Of a stretch of 7,509 nucleotides of DNA, positions 1-5,836 are shown one piece after another. Both the position numbers and the translations under genes were made by a program. The DNA is taken from positions 1 through 7,509 of the forward strand of contig JAISQV010000008.1 in NCBI GenBank assembly GCA_031273985.1, given 5' to 3'. Under the pieces are notes generated by a model, which made no database searches, had not been told where the DNA came from, and saw nothing but the letters and a program-made list of their open reading frames with translations. Within the stretch, counting starts at the first letter, position 1. Each line of letters starts with the position of its first letter. This stretch comes from Spirochaetaceae bacterium. GTDB lineage: Bacteria; Spirochaetota; Spirochaetia; Treponematales; Breznakiellaceae.

Positions 1-1887
1 TCCACGGTGAGCCGTAACGGGGGGCATCTGGCCTCCAATCTGGGGGTGGTGGAGCTGACCATAGCCCTGCACCGGGTGTTCAATTCCCCGGAGGACAAGA
101 TCGTCTGGGATGTGGGGCACCAGTGCTACGCCCACAAGCTCCTCACCGGGCGGCGCGAACTTTTCGGGAGCCTCCGCCTTGAGGGGGGCATTTCGGGCTT
201 CCCCCGGCGCGCGGAGAGTGTCCACGACGCCTTTGACACGGGCCACGCCTCCACGTCCATTTCCGCCGCCCTGGGCCTCCTCGCGGGGGACCGGCTCAGG
301 GGGGGGGAGAACCGGGCCGTGGCGGTGATAGGTGACGGCGCCCTTACCGGGGGGCTTGCCTATGAGGCCCTGTCCCACGCGGGGCAGTTGGGCCTTCCCC
401 TGGTGGTGGTGCTCAACGATAACAAGATGTCCATAGGCCCTAATGTAGGGGGCCTCTCCAAGTATCTCTCCCGGCTCTCCATGAAGGCCAAGTACCAGTT
501 GTTCAGGCGGACCTTTGACGCTCTGGTGCAGCGCCTCCCCCTCATCGGGGAGCCCCTCTACGCGGCTATTCTCCGGCTGAAGCGGGCGGTGAAGGCGGTG
601 TTCTATACCGATAATTTCTTTGTGGACCTGGGCTTTGAATATGTGGGGCCCATAGACGGGCATTCTATTCCGCAGCTTGAGCAGGTCTTTACGGATGTGC
701 GGAAACTGGACCGGCCCGTGGTGATTCATGTGATCACCCGGAAAGGGAAGGGCTACCTCTACGCGGAGGACGATCCGGGGAGTTACCACGGGGTGGGCTC
801 CTTCTCCGTGGCCGGCGGCCTGGGGGCCGGAGGGGGCGCCCCGGTCTTTACCGAGGCATTCAGCGCGGCGCTCTGCGCCCTGGCCCGCCGGGACAGCCGG
901 ATCGTGGCTGTTACCGCGGCCATGCAGCAGGGCACGGGCCTGGGGCCCTTCAAGGCCGCGTTCAGGCGGCGCTTTTTTGACGCGGGGATAGCCGAGGAAC
1001 ACGCGGTAACCTTTGCCGGGGCCCTGGCGGCCCAGGGGCAGAAGCCCGTAGCGGCGATCTATTCCACCTTTTTTCAGCGGGCCGTGGACCAGGTTATTCA
1101 CGATGTGGCGCTGCAGAAGCTGCCCGTGGTTTTTGCCCTGGACCGGGCGGGTTTTGTGGGCGACGACGGGGAGACCCACCAGGGGCTTTTCGACATCAGC
1201 CTCTTCCGGGCGGTCCCCGGCATGACGATCCTCGCCCCGGCGGGGGCCTCGGAGCTGAGTCTGATGCTGGGCTGGGCCCTGGGGCGGGAAGACGCTGAGT
1301 CCCCCGGAGGGCCCTGCATCATCCGTTACCCCAAGGCCCGCTGCCCGGCGGAGGACCCGGCCTTTTCGCGGCCCCTGGAACGGGGCCGGGGCGTGTGGGT
1401 CCGGGGCGGGCCGGAGGGGGCTTCCCCGGCGCCGGGGGATATTTGCCTCGCCTTTACCGGGGGGCTCTACCCGGAGGCCCTGGAAGCGGCGGAGATCCTC
1501 GGCGGGGCGGACCTCTACAACCTCCGCTTCCTCAAGCCTGTGGACGAGGACTATCTGGCGGGCATTATCGGCGCCTACGGCCTGACAGTCTTCATCGAGG
1601 AAGGGGTCAGGGCCGGGGGCTTCGGCGAGTACGCCGTGGATATGGCGGCGCGGCGGCACTGCTCCGGGCGGGTTCTGGCGCTGGCCGCGAAGGATCCCTT
1701 CGGCCCCCAGGGAAGGCGGGAAGAGCTGATCCGCCGCAACGGCCTGGACGGGGCGGGGATAGCCGCCTCGGTACGGGCCGCCCTGCGCGCCTCCGGAGCG
1801 CCCGCTCCGCGGGGTTTCCCCCCGGAGGGGGCAGGGGAAGGGGAGGGCGCCGGCTTGCGGGAGGCCCTTCTGAGGCTTAGTTTTTAG
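1..1887 (+). CDS. dxs: 1-deoxy-D-xylulose-5-phosphate synthase, 5' end cut off by the window
   Basis: DXS condenses pyruvate and glyceraldehyde 3-phosphate into 1-deoxy-D-xylulose 5-phosphate. This is the thiamine diphosphate-dependent first step of the MEP isoprenoid pathway, and the enzyme is cytosolic. The frame is open from base 1. The GTG at base 7 is internal, because the conserved GGHLASNLG segment with its active-site His (window residue 9, equivalent to E. coli His49) follows at once, so about 40 residues are missing. Visible motifs are the ThDP/Mg site GDGALTGG (residues 111-118) with LNDNKMSI downstream, the catalytic Glu in IAEEHAVTFAG (residue 332, equivalent to Glu370), DRAGFVGDDGETHQG, the RYPK segment, and EEGVRAGGFGEY in the C-terminal transketolase domain. 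After the point where E. coli DXS ends, about 30 extra residues rich in Gly, Pro, Ala and Glu follow. cdaA begins 12 bases after the stop. The family assignment is secure. Confidence 0.97.
   Translation, partial: STVSRNGGHLASNLGVVELTIALHRVFNSPEDKIVWDVGHQCYAHKLLTGRRELFGSLRLEGGISGFPRRAESVHDAFDTGHASTSISAALGLLAGDRLRGGENRAVAVIGDGALTGGLAYEALSHAGQLGLPLVVVLNDNKMSIGPNVGGLSKYLSRLSMKAKYQLFRRTFDALVQRLPLIGEPLYAAILRLKRAVKAVFYTDNFFVDLGFEYVGPIDGHSIPQLEQVFTDVRKLDRPVVIHVITRKGKGYLYAEDDPGSYHGVGSFSVAGGLGAGGGAPVFTEAFSAALCALARRDSRIVAVTAAMQQGTGLGPFKAAFRRRFFDAGIAEEHAVTFAGALAAQGQKPVAAIYSTFFQRAVDQVIHDVALQKLPVVFALDRAGFVGDDGETHQGLFDISLFRAVPGMTILAPAGASELSLMLGWALGREDAESPGGPCIIRYPKARCPAEDPAFSRPLERGRGVWVRGGPEGASPAPGDICLAFTGGLYPEALEAAEILGGADLYNLRFLKPVDEDYLAGIIGAYGLTVFIEEGVRAGGFGEYAVDMAARRHCSGRVLALAAKDPFGPQGRREELIRRNGLDGAGIAASVRAALRASGAPAPRGFPPEGAGEGEGAGLREALLRLSF
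1818..1847 (+). promoter_or_regulatory. Candidate G-quadruplex with competing hairpin at the 3' end of dxs
   Basis: Four G-runs with very short spacers lie at 1827-1847, in the pattern G5-CA-G4-AA-G4-A-G3 on the coding strand, so they are also present in the mRNA. The run of six C at 1818-1823, the loop GGA and the first G-run (1827-1831) could instead form a 5-bp G:C hairpin, which would consume the first G-run. The tract codes for the low-complexity tail of DXS and ends 52 bases before the cdaA start. A regulatory role is inference. Chance G-runs are common in DNA this GC-rich. Confidence 0.35.
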
Positions 1888-1899
1888 CGAGGCGGAAAA

Positions 1900-2751
1900 G
1901 TGGATTGGTTACAGCGTTTACTTTCATTTTATAACCAGGTTCGTCCCATTCTCGATGTGGCGATTCTGGCCTTTCTTCTCTACAAGGGCTACGAGCTTCT
2001 GGTACGCACCCAGGCGGTACAAATAGTCCGGGGCGCCGGGGCGCTGGGCCTGCTCTACGGGGCGGCGGTGCTCTTCCGGCTTTCAACCCTCCAGTGGGTG
2101 CTCTCCATCCTGGCGCCGGGGCTCTTTATCGCCATCGCGATTCTGTTCCAGCCGGAACTGCGCCGTATCATCATAAGGCTGGGCCAGGCGGAATTGTTCA
2201 GGCCGGACAGCAAACCCGGCATAGGCCATCTTGAGGCGGTGATCACCGCCTCGGAGATCCTCTCCCAGCAGAGGCGGGGGGCCCTCCTGGTTTTTCCCCG
2301 GAAGGTAAACATAAAAAATGTTACCGACACCGGCACAAGGCTCAACGCGGAAATATCCTCCAGCCTGATTGTAACAATCTTTGAATTTGACACCCCCCTT
2401 CACGACGGGGCCATGATCATTCACAACGGCAGGATCGTTGCCGCGGGCTGTTTTCTGCCCCTTTCCGAGCAGCAGGACATACGGAAGAGTTTCGGCACCC
2501 GTCACCGGGCCGCCCTGGGCATGACCGAGCAAAGCGACTCGGTGGTCCTGGTGGTCTCCGAGGAAACCGGGGCCATCTCGGTCGCCTTTGACGGAAAACT
2601 CTACTACGATCTTTCCCCGGCGGAGGCGGCGAAGAAACTCCGCAGCCTTCTGGACCGGGGCGCAGCGAAGGCCGCCGACGGGGCGGGGGGCGATATTCCC
2701 GAAACCTTGAATCCGGGGGAGCCTGAAACCCTTCCGGCGGTGGAACTCTAG
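1900..2751 (+). CDS. cdaA: Membrane diadenylate cyclase (c-di-AMP synthase), CdaA type
   Basis: CdaA joins two ATP molecules into cyclic di-AMP, a second messenger for potassium, osmotic and cell-wall homeostasis. The protein has 283 residues. The N-terminal third holds three membrane segments (about residues 17-35, 45-60 and 64-83) followed by the family motif FQPELRR. The DisA_N cyclase domain follows, with both signature motifs: DGA at residues 169-171 (in DTPLHDGAMII) and RHR at 201-203 (in GTRHRAALG), then VSEETGAISVA. The segment GALLVFPR replaces the GALIVIER seen in Firmicutes. A Gly/Ala/Pro/Glu-rich tail of about 30 residues follows the domain and has no recognised role. The start is GTG, with GAGG seven bases upstream; no upstream ATG fits. 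The stop lies one base before the ybbR start, matching the cdaA-cdaR pairing known in other bacteria. Confidence 0.95.
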   Translation: MDWLQRLLSFYNQVRPILDVAILAFLLYKGYELLVRTQAVQIVRGAGALGLLYGAAVLFRLSTLQWVLSILAPGLFIAIAILFQPELRRIIIRLGQAELFRPDSKPGIGHLEAVITASEILSQQRRGALLVFPRKVNIKNVTDTGTRLNAEISSSLIVTIFEFDTPLHDGAMIIHNGRIVAAGCFLPLSEQQDIRKSFGTRHRAALGMTEQSDSVVLVVSEETGAISVAFDGKLYYDLSPAEAAKKLRSLLDRGAAKAADGAGGDIPETLNPGEPETLPAVEL

Positions 2752-2752
2752 C

Positions 2753-3703
2753 ATGGCGGCCTTTAATTTCCAAAAACTGCTGCCCCTCGTCGTCAGCAAC
2801 TGGCCCGCCAAGGTGCTCTCCGTGGTGCTGGCTATCTTTATTTCCGTGTTTCACCAGCTCAGCATTCTGGAAAGCCGCTTCTTTTCCGCGCCCCTCCAGG
2901 TGGAGCTGGACCCGGAACTCATTCCGGCCAACACCTATCCCCGCATGGTTAAGGTAAGCCTCCGGGGGGAAGCGAACAGTATTTTCCCCATTCAGGAGGA
3001 GGACATCGTGGCCTACCTCGATCTGAAACACTACACAGCCCGGGGAACCTACCGTGTGCCGGTGCAGATTCGGAAGAAGGGCACCGCCTTGGGGGTGGAA
3101 CCCCTGGAGATAAGCGTCGATCCTGTGGAAATTACCATAGAGCTGGACCAGAAGCAGAGCAAGTATATTACCATCGTTCCGAGCTTTACCGGTTATCTGG
3201 AGCCCGGCTACGAGCTGGTATCCTACACCCTGACCCCCACGCAGGCGGTGGTTGACGGCCCGGAAAAACTCATGGGAAGCCTGCAGGAACTCTACACTGA
3301 GGCCATAGACCTGGGCGGCAGGAGCGATGATTTTTCGGCGATGCTGAAAATCGTGATCGATGACCCCCGGATGACGATTCGGGGAATCGAGGCCGCGGAC
3401 TTTCGCGGTTTTGTCAAGCGGCTCATCATCATCAGGAGTTTTGAGAATCTTCCCATCGTGATAGACGGCCTGGACGAAAGCTTTACCGCGGTAACAGGAA
3501 TAGTGTCGGGCAGTATCCGTGTGCAGGGCAGCCAGAACGAGCTGGAGGGCTACAGCCCCGCGGGAACGATACTGCGCCTGGACTGCTCCCGGATCACCGC
3601 GCCGGGGAGCTACACCCTGCCGGTACAGGCGGCCCTTCCCGGGGAATTTACCCTGGTGCGCAGCGATCCTACGGCGGTTACCGTGCAGGTGCGCCCCAGG
3701 TGA
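2753..3703 (+). CDS. ybbR: YbbR-domain protein, probable CdaA regulator/partner
   Basis: This 316-residue protein has a short cytoplasmic start, one membrane segment at about residues 19-37 (after NWPAKVLS), and then an extracytoplasmic region of repeated YbbR-like beta-rich modules, roughly residues 43-132, 136-226 and 230-315. Each module contains the alternating pattern of a hydrophobic strand, a V.G.-type turn and an L.LD-type strand, for example the VQGSQNELEGYSPAGTILRLD segment in the last module. In Firmicutes the equivalent protein (CdaR) binds the membrane cyclase CdaA and modulates c-di-AMP production. That role is inferred here from adjacency and architecture. The ATG lies one base after the cdaA stop with only a weak GGCGGTGGA upstream, so translation is probably coupled. 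The stop codon overlaps the acpS start. Confidence 0.88.
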   Translation: MAAFNFQKLLPLVVSNWPAKVLSVVLAIFISVFHQLSILESRFFSAPLQVELDPELIPANTYPRMVKVSLRGEANSIFPIQEEDIVAYLDLKHYTARGTYRVPVQIRKKGTALGVEPLEISVDPVEITIELDQKQSKYITIVPSFTGYLEPGYELVSYTLTPTQAVVDGPEKLMGSLQELYTEAIDLGGRSDDFSAMLKIVIDDPRMTIRGIEAADFRGFVKRLIIIRSFENLPIVIDGLDESFTAVTGIVSGSIRVQGSQNELEGYSPAGTILRLDCSRITAPGSYTLPVQAALPGEFTLVRSDPTAVTVQVRPR

Positions 3704-4071
3704 TAGCCGGCATAGGGATAGACGTGGTGCACGTGCGCCGCCTGGAACGCTGGAAGGACAGGCCGGGCCTCCTGGAACGGTACTTTCACCCGGAGGAGCT
3801 GGAGGCGTCCCTGGAGCGGGGCAGCGGCGCGGCCCTCTCCCTGGCGGCCCGCTTTGCCGCGAAGGAAGCTTTCGGCAAGGCGCTGGGCACGGGGCTTGCG
3901 GGGATAACGCTCAAGGACATTAAGGTGGTGAACCGCCACAACGGCAAGCCCGAAATAGAGGTTTCCGGCAGCGCCCAAAGGGCCTTTGAAAGAAGCGGCG
4001 CGGCACGGATTCATGTTTCCCTGACCCATGAGAGCGATAACGCCATAGCAATAGTCGTGCTGGAGACCTGA
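3700..4071 (+). CDS. acpS: Holo-[acyl-carrier-protein] synthase
   Basis: AcpS transfers 4'-phosphopantetheine from coenzyme A to the serine of apo-acyl carrier protein, activating it for fatty acid synthesis in the cytosol. The product is 123 residues, close to the 126 of E. coli. It carries the N-terminal GIGIDVV with the metal-binding Asp8, the FHPEE segment (29-33), the RFAAKEAFGKALGTG motif with Glu56 as second metal ligand, and the C-terminal HVSLTHES followed by the hydrophobic strand AIAIVV. Translation starts at GTG, which overlaps the ybbR stop in the four bases GTGA. There is no good Shine-Dalgarno of its own, so re-initiation after ybbR is likely. The short single-domain form and the motifs distinguish it from the longer Sfp-type transferases. 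Confidence 0.95.
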   Translation: MIAGIGIDVVHVRRLERWKDRPGLLERYFHPEELEASLERGSGAALSLAARFAAKEAFGKALGTGLAGITLKDIKVVNRHNGKPEIEVSGSAQRAFERSGAARIHVSLTHESDNAIAIVVLET

Positions 4072-4072
4072 A

Positions 4073-4099
4073 ATGCTGTTTTGGCGGCGCCGGAGGTAA
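4073..4099 (+). other. Possible eight-codon leader reading frame (MLFWRRRR)
   Basis: Just after the acpS stop, an ATG opens a frame of eight codons ending in TAA. It encodes MLFWRRRR, with four consecutive arginine codons (CGG, CGC, CGG, AGG). A GGAG lies seven bases upstream of this ATG, inside the end of acpS. Its last sense codon and stop overlap the GGAGGT that serves the downstream DUF2225 gene, so its translation could affect access to that site. There is no proof that it is translated, and chance is a real alternative. Confidence 0.25.
4092..4097 (+). promoter_or_regulatory. Strong ribosome binding site of the DUF2225 gene
   Basis: GGAGGT is a near-perfect Shine-Dalgarno four bases after its core before the ATG at 4101. 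It is the strongest such site in the plus-strand gene run, where cdaA, ybbR and acpS rely on weak sites or coupling. It fixes the DUF2225 start at 4101. Confidence 0.75.
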
Positions 4100-4100
4100 T

Positions 4101-4952
4101 ATGGCTGCGGACCTGAAAATATCGTTTCAATCAAAAGAATCCCTGACCTGCCCGGTTTGCGACGCATCCTTTCACCGGGAGGAACTGCTCACCGGAAGCG
4201 GGCGGCTCATTGCCGGGGCCCTCACCGACGAGCTGCACCGGCTCTACGAACCCTCCGCAAAGTACGGGGAGATTTACCCCCTGGCCTACCAGGCGACGGT
4301 CTGCCCCAAATGCTGGTTTGCCTCCATGGACAAGGACTTTGATTCCCTCCCCGGAATCATGCGGGACAAGGTCAGGGCCGGCGAGGAAAAGCGCCGGGCC
4401 GACACCCTCCTCATCTTTCCCTACGTTAATTTTGCGCGGCCCCGGAGCCTCATGAACGGCGCCGCCTCCCTCTACCTTGCCGCCCGGTGCTACGATTACT
4501 TTCCCAAGGAATTTTCCCCCACCATCAAGCAGGGAATAGCTACCCTGCGCTGCGCCTGGCTTCTGGACGAACTTGACAAGAAGTATCCGGGGCAGCATTA
4601 TGACTGGCTGGCGGTGCTTTTTAAAAAGAAAGCGCAGTTTTTCTACTCCGAGGCCCTGAGGCGGGAACAGGGCGGAAAGGAATCCCTTTCGGGACTGAAA
4701 AACTTCGGGCCCGACACGGACAAAAACTACAGCTACGAAGGCGCCCTGTACCTTACGGGCTTCCTCATGTGGAAATACGGGGACCGCGAAAATTCCGCCG
4801 CGCGGAAAGATTTCCTGGACGAAGTAAAACGGACCATCGCAAAAATATTCGGCCTGGGAAAATCGTCAAAAAACAAACCCGGCCCCCTCCTCGAACACGC
4901 CCGCACCCTCTACGACAACATCAACAAGGAGCTGGAAATCACCGATGACTAG
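4101..4952 (+). CDS. DUF2225 family protein, putative zinc-binding, function unknown
   Basis: This 283-residue cytosolic protein has no signal peptide or membrane segment. Near the N-terminus two cysteine pairs, CPVC (residues 17-20) and CPKC (68-71), could form a zinc site. The spacing, the phrase PLAYQATVCPKCWFA and the long alpha-helical remainder match the DUF2225 family known from Firmicutes and spirochaetes. The C-terminal part includes a Lys-rich stretch (about residues 245-263) and the paired-helix look of a TPR-like fold, for instance around GALYLTGFLMWKYGD. No enzymatic motif is recognisable, and I assign no reaction. It starts at an ATG with a strong ribosome binding site 29 bases after acpS, so it is probably the last gene of the dxs-cdaA-ybbR-acpS unit. 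Confidence 0.85.
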   Translation: MAADLKISFQSKESLTCPVCDASFHREELLTGSGRLIAGALTDELHRLYEPSAKYGEIYPLAYQATVCPKCWFASMDKDFDSLPGIMRDKVRAGEEKRRADTLLIFPYVNFARPRSLMNGAASLYLAARCYDYFPKEFSPTIKQGIATLRCAWLLDELDKKYPGQHYDWLAVLFKKKAQFFYSEALRREQGGKESLSGLKNFGPDTDKNYSYEGALYLTGFLMWKYGDRENSAARKDFLDEVKRTIAKIFGLGKSSKNKPGPLLEHARTLYDNINKELEITDD

Positions 4953-4978
4953 ATTCCTGTTTTCGGAATACGGGCGCA

Positions 4979-5001
4979 TCCCCGGTGCGGAGCACCGGGG
5001 A
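4979..5001 (+). repeat. Perfect 10-bp hairpin, intergenic
   Basis: TCCCCGGTGC (4979-4988) pairs perfectly with GCACCGGGGA (4992-5001) around the three-base loop GGA. It lies 27 bases after the DUF2225 stop. No T-run follows, so it does not look like a standard intrinsic terminator. It could be an RNA stabiliser or part of the larger repeat element that continues to the truA start. Confidence 0.6.
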
Positions 5002-5019
5002 CCGGGCTATCGCTCCAAT

Positions 5020-5038
5020 CTTTTGGCTGCGCCAAAAG
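5020..5038 (+). repeat. Second perfect hairpin, 8-bp stem, intergenic
   Basis: CTTTTGGC (5020-5027) pairs with GCCAAAAG (5031-5038) around TGC. It is flanked by similar phrases, CTATCGCTCCAATC before and TTCCGCTCTATCC after, which look like a degenerate direct repeat. Only three T follow, so termination on the plus strand would be weak. With the hairpin at 4979 it seems to form one composite element that fills most of the 134-base gap between the DUF2225 gene and truA. Confidence 0.55.
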
Positions 5039-5078
5039 GATTTCCGCTCTATCCCTTGCGCAGCCTGACGGTCATGCA

Positions 5079-5094
5079 ATGCGTAAATGCGTAA
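5079..5094 (+). repeat. Tandem duplication of ATGCGTAA across the truA start
   Basis: ATGCGTAA occurs at 5079-5086 and again at 5087-5094; the second copy supplies the truA start codon. The first copy opens only a six-codon frame (MRKCVT), so it cannot replace it. Upstream there is only a weak GACGG, so this start lacks a clear ribosome binding site. Confidence 0.85.
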
Positions 5095-5836
5095 CATAAA
5101 ACTGATCGTCGCCTACGACGGTACGGACTTTTCGGGCTGGCAGCGCCAGGAGGGGGCGCGGACCGTTCAGGGATCCATCGAGGGGGCCCTTGAGACCCTT
5201 CACAGGCAGCCGGTACCGCTCACCGGGTCGGGCCGGACCGACGCGGGGGTTCACGCCGTGGGTCAGGCGGCTAACTTTTACACGGGTATCGCCGGCATGG
5301 AGGCCCCCCGCTTTGTCCCCGCCCTGAACAGCCTCCTCCCCCCTGATGTGCGGATCATGGAAGCCTCCGAAGCCGCCGCTTCCTTCCACGCCCGCTTTGA
5401 CGCCAAACTCAGGACCTACCGCTATTTTTTTATCGCCGGCCGCCGGGGCCTCCCCATGGAGACCCGCTACCGGGTACGCCTCCGGCGCAGCCCCCGCCTG
5501 GACCGGCTCAACGGCTACGCCCGGCTGCTTCTGGGCGAGACCGACTGCACGCTCTTTGCCAGCCCCCGGGATACAAGCCGCTCCCGGAGCCGCCTGATCC
5601 GGCAGGCCTGGTTTTTCGTGCAGGGGGACACCCTGGTCTTCGAGATCAGCGCCAACGCTTTCCTCTGGAAGATGGTCCGCACCGTGGCGGGAACCCTGCT
5701 TGACTGGGAGGAGCGGGACCTTCCCCTGGAAGAGGCGCGGAACCTGATACGCAGCGGGGACCGGGCCAGCGCCGGCCCGGCCCTCCCGCCGGAAGGGCTC
5801 TTCCTCTGGAAGGTGGATTACTTCACTTCTTTCTGA
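5087..5836 (+). CDS. truA: tRNA pseudouridine(38-40) synthase
   Basis: TruA isomerises uridine to pseudouridine at positions 38-40 of the anticodon arm of many tRNAs, in the cytosol. The product has 249 residues, a normal family length. It opens with MRNIKLIVAYDGTDFSGWQ, which matches the family N-terminus and supports this ATG despite the poor ribosome binding site. The catalytic Asp52 lies in SGRTDAGVHA. Further conserved elements are FHARFDAKLRTYRYF with Tyr111, the F.A...D segment around residue 160, FLWKMVRTVAGTLL, and the C-terminal AGPALPPEGLFLWKV. It follows a 134-base gap holding two hairpins, so it may have its own transcript or be separated from the upstream unit after transcription. 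Its end overlaps the convergent methyltransferase gene by 14 bases. Confidence 0.96.
   Translation: MRNIKLIVAYDGTDFSGWQRQEGARTVQGSIEGALETLHRQPVPLTGSGRTDAGVHAVGQAANFYTGIAGMEAPRFVPALNSLLPPDVRIMEASEAAASFHARFDAKLRTYRYFFIAGRRGLPMETRYRVRLRRSPRLDRLNGYARLLLGETDCTLFASPRDTSRSRSRLIRQAWFFVQGDTLVFEISANAFLWKMVRTVAGTLLDWEERDLPLEEARNLIRSGDRASAGPALPPEGLFLWKVDYFTSF

Noticed and set aside
7..9. GTG at base 7 as the dxs start
   Set aside because: The frame is open upstream to base 1 and the conserved active-site region starts immediately, leaving no room for the normal first 40 or so residues.
300..309. Run of G in dxs near base 300 as a quadruplex or slippage site
   Set aside because: It is a single run without three partner runs nearby, it encodes an ordinary variable loop, and the frame continues correctly through it.
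1395..1880. A 161-codon plus-strand frame overlapping the end of dxs
   Set aside because: The product is almost entirely Gly, Arg and Pro, as expected from an out-of-frame reading of GC-rich DNA; dxs motifs continue in the other frame throughout.
1863..1886. Possible intrinsic terminator at the end of dxs (GC segment followed by TTTTT)
   Set aside because: The best stem is only about three base pairs with mismatches, the T-run is part of the last codons of dxs, and cdaA starts 12 bases later.
2083..2811. A 242-codon minus-strand open frame opposite cdaA
   Set aside because: It is an antisense shadow of the cyclase gene, where DGA and RHR motifs prove the plus-strand frame; no protein-like hydrophobic pattern is seen.
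4979..5040. The two intergenic hairpins as a Rho-independent terminator pair
   Set aside because: Neither has a downstream run of T of useful length on either strand, and the three-base loops with flanking repeated phrases fit a repeat element better.
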